This document shows, piece by piece, positions 1-6,117 of a DNA stretch of 6,117 nt. This stretch comes from Nitrospirales bacterium (GTDB lineage Bacteria > Nitrospirota > Nitrospiria > Nitrospirales > UBA8639). The stretch spans positions 1 to 6,117 of the forward strand of contig BQIY01000151.1 in NCBI GenBank assembly GCA_021604265.1. The letters are read 5' to 3'. Numbering within the stretch: the stretch's first letter is position 1; the number at the start of each line of letters is the position of its first letter. The position numbers and the translations under genes were made by a program. The notes below the pieces were generated by a model, which was not told the DNA's origin, searched no databases, and saw only the letters and a program-made list of their open reading frames with translations.

Positions 1-1260
1 ATTTTCTATAAATTCTGGAATGATTTCGCCTCGAATGAGGTCATCATACGTTTCCCGTGCACGGATGACATGTATTTCACGATCGTTCACCAAGACTTCT
101 GGAACACGAGGCCTCGAGTTATAATTCGAGGCCATCGTGAAGCCATAGGCCCCTGCACTCATCACAGCCAACAGATCGCCGGACGCAGTCTCTGGTATCG
201 TCCGTTCTTTCGCAAGAAAATCTCCCGACTCACAAATGGGACCAACGATGTCTACGGTATTCACTTGATCCTCAGATGATTTTCGAACATGTAGAATTTC
301 ATGGTAGGCCTCATACAAGCTTGGCCGTAACAGGTCGTTCATTGCCGCATCGACCACCACAAACTTTTTAGCCTCAGTCTCTTTATTGTACAGCACACGA
401 GTCATCATGACGCCGGCATTGCCAACAATAGACCGCCCCGGCTCCATAATCAACTGACATTTCAGGTCTTGGAGGAGTGGCGAAATGGCCGCGGCGAGTT
501 CCTTGGGATGTGGCGGAATTTCATCGGAATAGGTAATGCCGAGGCCCCCGCCAATATTGAGGTAGCGGATATTGATATTGTGACTCTTGAGGGTTTCAAT
601 CAAGGCTAAGATTTTTTTGAGGGCGTCAGTAAAGGGCGTCAGTTCAGTCAGTTGTGAACCAATGTGGCAATGGACGCCGACGACGTCGATATGCGCCAAA
701 GCGGTCGCCGCTTTAAATTCTTCTAATGCACGATCTGCCCCGATGCCAAACTTGCTTTTCTTGAGCCCTGTGGAAATGTAGGGATGCGTCTTGGGATCAA
801 TGTCCGGGTTGATTCGAAGCGCAACTCTGGCACGAACTCCCATGTTCCCGGCGACTTCGTGTATCAACTGGAGTTCTCCAGCTGATTCCACGTTGAACAT
901 TAAAATATCAGCCTTCAAAGCTTGCTCAATCTCATCCCCTGATTTCCCTACCCCGGCAAACACAATTTTTTGAGATGGCACGCCAGCTTTTAATGCACGA
1001 AAGAGCTCGCCCCCCGAAACAATATCGGCTCCGCTTCCCTCCTGAGCCATAAGGCGAAGGATGGCGATATTGGAATTGGCTTTCATGGCGTAGGCAATCG
1101 TGTGAGGAATGGCGTCAAACGCTTGATCAAAGGCTCGAAATTGTCGGATGAGCGCACGGTGGCTGTAGATATAGCAGGGCGTACCGACCTTGTGTGCAAT
1201 TTCTTCCAGCGACACGTGTTCGCAGTACAGTTGATTATCTTGATAGTGAAAGTCATGCAT
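1..1260 (-). CDS. lysA: Diaminopimelate decarboxylase, C-terminus cut by window edge
   Basis: LysA is the cytoplasmic PLP enzyme that decarboxylates meso-diaminopimelate to L-lysine, the last step of lysine synthesis. The frame stays open from the ATG at 1260 to the left edge, giving 420 residues without a stop. Family members are about 415-420 residues, so only a few C-terminal residues should be missing. Visible family motifs are AYAMKANSN with the PLP lysine at K60, VSGGE at 81-85, HCHIGSQ at 197-203, LNIGGGLGI around 234-242 (phosphate-binding glycines), EPGRS at 273-277, CESGD at 343-347 (the cysteine that completes the partner subunit's active site) and a late YNSRPR segment. The start is chosen because AAAGAG at 1270-1275 lies 9 nt upstream. 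An in-frame ATG at 1269 directly abuts that site and is less likely. It is the last gene of the visible cluster, separated from the lipoprotein gene by 184 bp. The assignment is very secure. Confidence 0.97.
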   Translation of the reverse strand, partial: MHDFHYQDNQLYCEHVSLEEIAHKVGTPCYIYSHRALIRQFRAFDQAFDAIPHTIAYAMKANSNIAILRLMAQEGSGADIVSGGELFRALKAGVPSQKIVFAGVGKSGDEIEQALKADILMFNVESAGELQLIHEVAGNMGVRARVALRINPDIDPKTHPYISTGLKKSKFGIGADRALEEFKAATALAHIDVVGVHCHIGSQLTELTPFTDALKKILALIETLKSHNINIRYLNIGGGLGITYSDEIPPHPKELAAAISPLLQDLKCQLIMEPGRSIVGNAGVMMTRVLYNKETEAKKFVVVDAAMNDLLRPSLYEAYHEILHVRKSSEDQVNTVDIVGPICESGDFLAKERTIPETASGDLLAVMSAGAYGFTMASNYNSRPRVPEVLVNDREIHVIRARETYDDLIRGEIIPEFIEN

Positions 1261-1444
1261 AATTAACATCTCTTTTTAAAGGCGAATTGCGGTCTTGTCT
1301 GGTGGAGTATGAGACCTGTTGCATCGCATCAGCGTGATGGGGTTTTTTCTTTTAACGTCATCGAAATATACGAGGTCTTGACGCTTTCTTTATAGGAACA
1401 AGTCGTCTGCTTGGATGTACTCGAAAAAATCTGTCTCAGAACTC
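1261..1444 (-). other. 184-bp spacer between lipoprotein gene and lysA
   Basis: No coding frame or RNA gene is visible here. It contains the presumed lysA ribosome-binding site (AAAGAG on the minus strand, 1270-1275). A small perfect inverted repeat, CATCA-GCG-TGATG, sits at 1327-1339 and is followed on the plus strand by GGG and six T, so as a terminator it would face the wrong way for lysA. AGACCT at 1312-1317 and its reverse complement AGGTCT at 1373-1378 form a widely spaced 6-bp inverted pair. I found no convincing -35/-10 pair reading toward lysA: a TATATT-like hexamer exists on the minus strand near 1362-1367, without a good -35 partner. The length would allow a secondary lysA promoter or a leader, but the sequence does not prove one. 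Confidence 0.5.
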
Positions 1445-1705
1445 TCAGCGTGAACCCACAGGGCGAAGTACAGGGAGTTTGACAGATTCCTCTTCAATTG
1501 GAACCAAGAGTTCTCCGTCTTCGCCTCTTTGAGGCGGAGGCTGCCGCTGTTCTCGAATTTTGGCCTCTAAGCCTACTTCTTCCGGAGCAATAGGAGGGCC
1601 GGCCGCTCCGCATCCGGCGCAAACACAAAAGAGTAGGCTGACGCTACAGACTCTCATTGCTTGAGAGGCTAAGATTTTTCTTGTCTGCTGAAACGTGACG
1701 ATCAT
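1445..1705 (-). CDS. Small LptM-like (YifL-type) lipoprotein
   Basis: This is a probable outer-membrane lipoprotein of 86 residues. It has a basic n-region (R9, K10), a hydrophobic stretch and the lipobox VCAGC with the lipidated cysteine at C32. A 55-residue mature part follows that starts CGAAGPPIAPEEVG and is rich in Pro and Glu. The CGxxGPxxxP pattern right after the cysteine is the hallmark of LptM (YifL) proteins, which in E. coli help the LptDE LPS translocon mature. The position between argH and lysA also fits, since lptM commonly neighbours lysA and dapF. The start is uncertain. The ATG at 1705 has AAGGA only 2 nt upstream, a TTG at 1723 would give 92 residues, and an ATG at 1657 would give 70 residues with a 15-residue signal peptide, closer to E. 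coli LptM. The LptM function is inferred from motif and context. Lipoprotein status is more certain. Confidence 0.72.
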   Translation of the reverse strand: MIVTFQQTRKILASQAMRVCSVSLLFCVCAGCGAAGPPIAPEEVGLEAKIREQRQPPPQRGEDGELLVPIEEESVKLPVLRPVGSR

Positions 1706-1739
1706 GTTCCTTGAGCGCGTCAATGAAAGCGTTCGGCTA

Positions 1740-3215
1740 TTATAACAGGCGTTTCTCTAATATACGCAACCTGTTTTGAACTTGTCGTCTCGCGGTTCCT
1801 CCAATCTGATCTTTTCGCTGAATCGCCCCTTCAGGCGTCAATAAGTCCAACGCATCTTTTGAGAAATGCGAGGAGTGAGACCGGAGTTCCGGTAATGTGA
1901 TGTGCGCGAGATCTTTCTGTTGCTCAGCACATTGTCCGACGAGACTTCCAATGATGGCATGGGCCTCGCGAAAGGGTATTCCTTTTCGCACAAGGTAGTC
2001 GGCTAATTCTGTCGCAAAGAGTAATCCGGACTGAACGGCCTCAGCCATCACGTCTTGTCGTACCTTGAGCCGTTTGATGAGCTCGGCATAAATCGAGACA
2101 CTGTCCGTGACGGTGTCTAATGCATCGAAGAGTGGCTCTTTATCCTCTTGTAAATCTCGATTGTAACTGAGCGGGAGGCCTTTGAGTGTCGTTAAGACAG
2201 ACATCAAGTGACCGTAGACCCGTCCGGTTTTGCCTCTGACTAATTCGGCGACGTCTGGATTTTTTTTCTGCGGCATCATGCTGCTTCCCGTGCAGAAGGA
2301 ATCCGACATTTCAATAAACTGGAACTCCTGAGAGGACCAAAGAATGAACTCTTCGCTCATTCGCGACAAGTGCATCATGAGAAGAGCGCAGGCATTGAGA
2401 ACTTCTACGACAAAGTCCCGGTCCGACACGGTATCCAGGCTATTCGTTGTCACAGCGGGAAAATCGAGCAATGTAGCGGTGTAGCGTCGATCAATTGGAT
2501 AGTTTGTTCCTGCCAACGCCCCTGCGCCAAGCGGTAAGACATTGAGCCGGTTGAAGGCATCAGTCAGTCTTCCTTGGTCCCGTTCAAACATATCGACATA
2601 GGCCAGAACGTGATGAGCAAAGAGAACCGGTTGCGCTCGCTGAAGGTGCGTATAGCCAGGCATGATGACGTGTTGGTTTTTGCGCGCTTGAACCGTTATG
2701 GCTTTCTGAAGTTGTTTCAGCCCAGCGGTTAACGTCTTGATTGAATCTCTAACGTACAGCCGAAGGTCAAGGGCGACTTGGTCGTTACGGCTTCTCCCTG
2801 TATGCAGCTTGCCGCCGAGCGGGCCAATGAGTTGGGTCAGTCGGCGTTCAATGCTCATATGAATATCTTCATCTTCGTTTCGAAACTCGAAACGGCCACG
2901 TTGGATTTCAGTGAGAACTTTTTCTAGGCCGCGAATAATCGTTTGACATTCGTGCCGTTTGATCACTTTGGCGTGGTGGAGTGTCTTGCAGTGAGCAATG
3001 CTCCCCTGAATGTCGTAGTGATAGAGCCGTTGATCAAAAGGAAGTGAAGATGTAAACCGTTCAACCAGGTGGTGGGTCTGTTTTTTGAATCGCCCTCCCC
3101 AGAGTTTTTGGGGTTGAGCACGCGAAGAAGTTTCTTTGGGAGTGTTGACGGCAGTGCGGGTTTTCGTCCTGCTTCGTGCTTGCGACTCTGGGGTTTTTCG
3201 GGTTTTTGATGGCAT
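1740..3215 (-). CDS. argH: Argininosuccinate lyase
   Basis: ArgH cleaves argininosuccinate to arginine and fumarate, the final arginine step. It is a cytoplasmic homotetramer of the fumarase/aspartase superfamily. With the ATG at 3215 the protein has 491 residues. Motifs in order are LWGGRF at 38-43, HTGRSRNDQ at 138-146, YTHLQRAQP at 188-196 with the likely catalytic H190, and the superfamily signature GSSMMPQKKNP at 310-320 with the catalytic serine in its GSS. I prefer the ATG at 3215 because AAAGGA (3222-3227) lies 6 nt upstream. An upstream in-frame ATG at 3239 would add 8 residues and overlap argG by 14 bp, with no comparable site seen. The gap to argG is 10 bp, suggesting coupled translation. 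Unusually, about 37 Lys/Arg/Ser/Thr-rich residues precede LWGGRF, where E. coli ArgH has only a couple. The core shows no missing catalytic motif. Confidence 0.97.
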   Translation of the reverse strand: MPSKTRKTPESQARSRTKTRTAVNTPKETSSRAQPQKLWGGRFKKQTHHLVERFTSSLPFDQRLYHYDIQGSIAHCKTLHHAKVIKRHECQTIIRGLEKVLTEIQRGRFEFRNEDEDIHMSIERRLTQLIGPLGGKLHTGRSRNDQVALDLRLYVRDSIKTLTAGLKQLQKAITVQARKNQHVIMPGYTHLQRAQPVLFAHHVLAYVDMFERDQGRLTDAFNRLNVLPLGAGALAGTNYPIDRRYTATLLDFPAVTTNSLDTVSDRDFVVEVLNACALLMMHLSRMSEEFILWSSQEFQFIEMSDSFCTGSSMMPQKKNPDVAELVRGKTGRVYGHLMSVLTTLKGLPLSYNRDLQEDKEPLFDALDTVTDSVSIYAELIKRLKVRQDVMAEAVQSGLLFATELADYLVRKGIPFREAHAIIGSLVGQCAEQQKDLAHITLPELRSHSSHFSKDALDLLTPEGAIQRKDQIGGTARRQVQNRLRILEKRLL

Positions 3216-3221
3216 CGACAA

Positions 3222-3227
3222 TCCTTT
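3222..3227 (-). promoter_or_regulatory. argH ribosome-binding site overlapping the argG stop
   Basis: Minus-strand AAAGGA lies 6 nt before the ATG at 3215 and shares its first two bases with the argG TAA stop (3226-3228). This decides the argH start in favour of 3215 over the upstream in-frame ATG at 3239. It also implies that ribosomes ending argG can restart directly on argH. Confidence 0.75.
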
Positions 3228-4494
3228 ACTTGCTGTCATTCTTTTTGTTCCGCCCGGTTTGCATGGCTAATCGCAACGCATGAATCCGGATGAATCCCGT
3301 CGCATCACGCTGATCAAACCCTTGCCCTTCTTCAAATGTCGCTAGATGTTTTTTGTATAATGACCGGGTTGAACGGCGGCCGGTAACGATACAGTTTCCC
3401 TTATAGAGTTTCAGGCGAACGGTTCCCGTCACGTCTTGCTGCGCTTGGTCGAAGGCTGTTTGAAGCATAACTCGTTCTGGCGAAAACCAATAGCCGTTAT
3501 AAATCAGTTCGGCATAACGTGCGATGAGGCTGTCACGAAGGTGAAGGACCTCTCGGTCCATGGTGATGGATTCTAGGCCTCGATGAGCGATGTGCAAAAT
3601 CGTGCCGCCTGGAGTCTCATACACTCCGCGGGCTTTCATGCCGACATACCGGTTTTCCACGAGATCTACACGTCCGATGCCATGCTTCCCCCCAAGACGG
3701 TTCACATGATCGAGCAGCGCCGCAGGCTTCAGGCGTTTGCCGTTAATGGCAATGGGGTCTCCGTTCTTAAACTGAATCTCGATGGATTCAGCTTTATTCG
3801 GTGCGCGTTCTGGGGAGACGGTCATTTTAAACATGTCTTCCGGTGGTGCGACCCATGGATCTTCTAAGATTCCCCCTTCATAACTAATATGGAGGAGGTT
3901 GAGGTCCATGCTATAGGGTTTGGCCTTGGTGACTGTAATCGGGATGCGGTATTTTTTGGCATAGGCAATGAGGTCGTCACGCGAGGTAAATGACCACTCT
4001 CGCCATGGAACGATCACCCGAATGTCAGGTGCCAGTGCTGCATAGGCCAGTTCAAACCGAACCTGATCATTTCCCTTGCCAGTAGATCCATGGCTGACAA
4101 ATGCTGCGCCTTCTTTTTTGGCAATTTCAATTTGACGTTTCCCGATCAACGGACGGGCGATTGACGTGCCCAGCAAATAGCTGCCTTCGTATACGGCATT
4201 CGCTCGTAACATGGGAAACACATAGTGTTTGACAAACTCTTCTCGCAGATCTTCAACGTAGACCTTCGAGGCTCCCACGGCCATGGCCTTTCGTTTAATC
4301 GCTTGCAAGTCTTCGCCTTGGCCGAGATCGGCGCAGAAGGCAATGACCTCGCATTGATAGGTGTCTTTCAGCCAGCGCAAGATGGCAGACGTGTCCAATC
4401 CGCCAGAATAGGCTAATACCACCTTGCTCTTGGGCTGTTGGAATGAGGAAGACGAAGATGAAACAGATGCCTTTTTTTTGGCTGTTTTCTTCAT
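3226..4494 (-). CDS. argG: Argininosuccinate synthase
   Basis: ArgG condenses citrulline and aspartate with ATP to argininosuccinate, AMP and PPi in the cytoplasm. The product has 422 residues. Visible motifs are the ATP-binding loop AYSGGLDTS at 28-36, [15 protein letters not shown] around 103-117, [14 protein letters not shown] at 135-148 (citrulline and aspartate contacts), YEGGILEDP at 205-213 and [19 protein letters not shown] around 262-280. Family members of the roughly 400-residue type usually begin a few residues before VVLAYSGG. Here about 23 residues precede it: a lysine-rich start followed by six serines (12-17) encoded by mixed TCA, TCT, TCG and TCC codons. The ATG at 4494 is the only clear start before the ATP loop, with a weak AGGA at 4506-4509 spaced 11 nt away. 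The gene sits 135 bp after argF and 10 bp before argH. A run of eight A lies in its seventh to ninth codons. Confidence 0.97.
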   Translation of the reverse strand: MKKTAKKKASVSSSSSSFQQPKSKVVLAYSGGLDTSAILRWLKDTYQCEVIAFCADLGQGEDLQAIKRKAMAVGASKVYVEDLREEFVKHYVFPMLRANAVYEGSYLLGTSIARPLIGKRQIEIAKKEGAAFVSHGSTGKGNDQVRFELAYAALAPDIRVIVPWREWSFTSRDDLIAYAKKYRIPITVTKAKPYSMDLNLLHISYEGGILEDPWVAPPEDMFKMTVSPERAPNKAESIEIQFKNGDPIAINGKRLKPAALLDHVNRLGGKHGIGRVDLVENRYVGMKARGVYETPGGTILHIAHRGLESITMDREVLHLRDSLIARYAELIYNGYWFSPERVMLQTAFDQAQQDVTGTVRLKLYKGNCIVTGRRSTRSLYKKHLATFEEGQGFDQRDATGFIRIHALRLAMQTGRNKKNDSK

Positions 4495-4629
4495 GACAAA
4501 GTTCGTCCTATCTGAAAGGTGTGGGATGTCGAAAAAACGTTTCGGTTTTGAGTCCTGAACCCTTTTGCCGTTCCATGATTCTTCTAGATTGACTGTATAA
4601 AGCCCGCGAGTCGTGAAGACGATAGCGGC
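4495..4629 (-). other. 135-bp spacer between argF and argG
   Basis: This is the longest gap inside the arg part of the cluster. It holds a weak argG ribosome-binding site (AGGA at 4506-4509). I see no ARG-box-like palindrome of the TGAATnnnnATTCA kind, no hairpin followed by a T run, and no convincing promoter hexamer pair on the minus strand. A 22-codon ATG frame (MERQKGSG...) ends just before the argG ribosome-binding site but has nothing supporting it as a gene. An internal promoter or processing site is possible from the length alone. Confidence 0.45.
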
Positions 4630-5586
4630 TTATTTTCCTAGCCAATCAATTAAGATGGCATTCTGCATATCCAATCGATTTTCCGCTTGCTCTAAGACCA
4701 CGGCTTGTGGACCATCGAGGACGCCGGTTGAAATTTCTTCCCCACGATGTGCCGGAAGGCAATGCATGACAATGGCGTTAGTTTTGGCTTTTCGTAACAG
4801 CGCCTCATTGACCTGGTAAGGAGTTAAGGCCTTCAGCCGCCGTTTTTGCTCCCGCTCTTGTCCCATGCTAATCCAGACGTCGGTATACAGTACGTCGGCG
4901 TTTCGAACGGCTTCAACTGGATCAGCCGTTACCTGTATCGTTGTTTTGGTTTTCAAGGCTTCTTCTTGGGCCCAGTCCACAATTTTCTGGTCTGGCTCAT
5001 ACCCGGATGGACAGCCAACCGACACATGCATGCCCATGAGCGCACCGGCCTCAAGAAGAGAATGTGTGACATTATTTCCATCGCCGATATAGGCCAGCTT
5101 CAACCCTTTGAGCCGCTTTTTTTTAATCGAAATGGTGAAGAGATCAGCAAGAATCTGACAGGGGTGACATTGATCCGTGAGTCCGTTAATGACTGGAATT
5201 GTCGCATACGTCGCCCAGTCCTCAAGGGTGGCCTGATCAAATGTTCTGACAACAAGGCCGTCTAAATATCGCGAGAGCACTTGAGCGGTATCGGCGAGGC
5301 TTTCCCCTCGACTCAATTGAATTTTGTCAGAATCCAAAAATAACGATTGTCCGCCTAATTGGTTCATCCCCGCTTCAAATGAGACGCGGGTCCGCGTGGA
5401 AGGTTTTTCGAAAATGAGCCCCAGTGTTTTTCCCACTAACGGTCTGGGGGTCCGACGAGCCCGGCGCTTCGCTTTCAGCGCTTGAGCCTGTTTGATCAAG
5501 GCCGTGATGTGCCGAGTGGAAAGCCTGGCAATCGTTAAGAGATCTTTGGGGGTTTTTCGAGAAGACCGTGTTGTTGATGAAGCCAT
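4630..5586 (-). CDS. argF: Ornithine carbamoyltransferase
   Basis: ArgF transfers the carbamoyl group from carbamoyl phosphate to ornithine, giving citrulline and phosphate. It is a cytoplasmic trimer-type enzyme. The 318-residue product has the carbamoyl-phosphate loop FEKPSTRTR (STRTR at 63-67), HPCQ at 141-144, the ornithine-binding DVWISMG at 236-242 and HCLP at 275-278 with the reactive cysteine C276. The SMG loop and HCLP point to ornithine rather than aspartate carbamoyltransferase. A GGGA at 5596-5599 lies 9 nt before the ATG at 5586. The gene follows argD by 19 bp, so co-transcription is very likely. The first 14 residues (S3, S4, T5, T6, R7, S8, S9, R10, K11) form a basic Ser/Thr tail before the usual DLLTIARLS start of the fold. 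The name argF is used for the biosynthetic enzyme; E. coli argI is its paralogue. Confidence 0.97.
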   Translation of the reverse strand: MASSTTRSSRKTPKDLLTIARLSTRHITALIKQAQALKAKRRARRTPRPLVGKTLGLIFEKPSTRTRVSFEAGMNQLGGQSLFLDSDKIQLSRGESLADTAQVLSRYLDGLVVRTFDQATLEDWATYATIPVINGLTDQCHPCQILADLFTISIKKKRLKGLKLAYIGDGNNVTHSLLEAGALMGMHVSVGCPSGYEPDQKIVDWAQEEALKTKTTIQVTADPVEAVRNADVLYTDVWISMGQEREQKRRLKALTPYQVNEALLRKAKTNAIVMHCLPAHRGEEISTGVLDGPQAVVLEQAENRLDMQNAILIDWLGK

Positions 5587-5605
5587 AGATTGATTTCCCG
5601 AGTCG

Positions 5606-6117
5606 TCAAGGGTGCGTCGTCGTTAGTACTTGTTTGGTCAAGACATCCGAAAGGGTTGTCAGCAATGTATTAATTTCAGTCTGAGTAATAATGAGCGGCG
5701 GAATGAATCGAAGCACGTTTCCCATGGTACAGTTAATGATGACCCGACGGTCCAGGCAGTCCTTCACAATTGGTTTCCCGTCGACCGTGAGCTCCAGGCC
5801 TTGTAACAAACCTCGGCCTCGAACTTCTTTGATGATTGGAAAGCGCTGCTTCAGAGTGAGGAGCCCTTTTTGTAAATAGGTTCCTCGCTCCTGGCATCGT
5901 CTTAGTTCGCCCCCTTCAAGGAGAATCCTGAGCACTTGCAGGGCGGCTGTGCAGGCAAGCGGGTTTCCTCCAAAGGTCGAACCATGTGTTCCGTACGTAA
6001 AAGTTTTCGCAACATCATCGGTAGCAAGACATGCACCGATCGGAACGCCTCCGCCTAAGCCTTTTCCCAATGTCATGATGTCCGGCTGAATGCCAAATTG
6101 TTGATAGGCAAATAAAC
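5606..6117 (-). CDS. argD: Acetylornithine aminotransferase, C-terminal part
   Basis: ArgD is a PLP-dependent class III aminotransferase that moves an amino group from glutamate to N-acetylglutamate semialdehyde, giving N-acetylornithine. In several bacteria it also serves as the succinyl-DAP aminotransferase of lysine synthesis. Only the last 170 or so residues are present. The frame runs off the right edge, so the ATG at 6076 is an internal methionine, not the start. The visible part begins LFAYQQFGIQPDIMTLGKGLGGGVPIGA, whose TLGKGLGG contains the PLP-binding lysine. It continues with HGSTFGGNPLACTAAL, VRGRGLLQGLEL and LRFIPPLIIT, all in the order and spacing typical of ArgD. Related acetylornithine, succinylornithine and GABA aminotransferases share these motifs, but the argF-argG-argH neighbours settle the role. 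It ends with TGA at 5606-5608, 19 bp before argF. The N-terminal PLP and substrate segments lie outside the window. Confidence 0.95.
   Translation of the reverse strand, partial: LFAYQQFGIQPDIMTLGKGLGGGVPIGACLATDDVAKTFTYGTHGSTFGGNPLACTAALQVLRILLEGGELRRCQERGTYLQKGLLTLKQRFPIIKEVRGRGLLQGLELTVDGKPIVKDCLDRRVIINCTMGNVLRFIPPLIITQTEINTLLTTLSDVLTKQVLTTTHP

Noticed and set aside
587..973. Two plus-strand frames of about 60 codons opposite lysA
   Set aside because: They are antisense shadows of lysA, whose conserved motifs run through the same bases.
1327..1350. Hairpin CATCA-GCG-TGATG followed by a T run as a terminator
   Set aside because: The stem is only 5 bp, and the T run follows on the plus strand, where no gene is transcribed toward it. 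It cannot end the minus-strand cluster.
3583..3867. 94-codon plus-strand open frame antisense to argG
   Set aside because: It is a shadow of the argG frame across highly conserved motifs, and its product resembles no known protein.
4146..4343. 65-codon minus-strand frame inside argG
   Set aside because: It is an alternative frame of argG, fully overlapped by the real gene, and nothing supports its translation.
4509..4577. 22-codon frame before argG as an arginine attenuation leader peptide
   Set aside because: It has only scattered arginines, no paired hairpins and no T-run terminator after it, so nothing supports attenuation.
4846..5265. 139-codon plus-strand open frame antisense to argF
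   Set aside because: It lies wholly within argF, which has complete family motifs. Its product shows no recognisable domain and it has no supporting context.

Overview
The window carries one continuous gene cluster, all transcribed on the minus strand (right to left as numbered). In transcription order it reads argD (5' part outside the window), argF, argG, argH, a small LptM-like lipoprotein gene, and lysA (last few codons outside the window). The four arg genes cover the last steps of arginine synthesis: ArgD makes N-acetylornithine, ArgF converts ornithine to citrulline, and ArgG and ArgH convert citrulline to arginine. LysA makes lysine from meso-diaminopimelate (DAP). The small lipoprotein resembles LptM (YifL), an outer-membrane LPS-translocon maturation factor whose gene often lies beside lysA, dapF or argH in Gram-negative bacteria.

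Layout by region: 1-1260 is lysA, open at the left edge. 1261-1444 is a 184-bp spacer without a gene. 1445-1705 is the lipoprotein gene. 1740-3215 is argH. 3226-4494 is argG. 4495-4629 is a 135-bp spacer. 4630-5586 is argF. 5606-6117 is the C-terminal part of argD. Spacing is tight at argD-argF (19 bp), argG-argH (10 bp, with the argH ribosome-binding site overlapping the argG stop) and argH-lipoprotein (34 bp). It is looser before argG and before lysA. A single operon is likely, possibly with extra internal promoters in the two longer gaps.

The diderm-type lipoprotein, the arg-lptM-lysA order and a G+C content near one half (judged by eye) point to a free-living Gram-negative bacterium that makes its own arginine and lysine. 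The protein style reminds me of Nitrospira-like lineages, but that is an impression, not a result. No mobile elements, CRISPR arrays, tRNA or rRNA genes are visible. The plus-strand reading frames are antisense shadows of these genes.

This is mostly ordinary core metabolism. The oddest features are short basic, Ser/Thr-rich N-terminal tails on ArgF, ArgG and ArgH, which are absent from typical family members, and a run of eight A in each of these three genes. I see no sign of a new defence, mobile or regulatory system.
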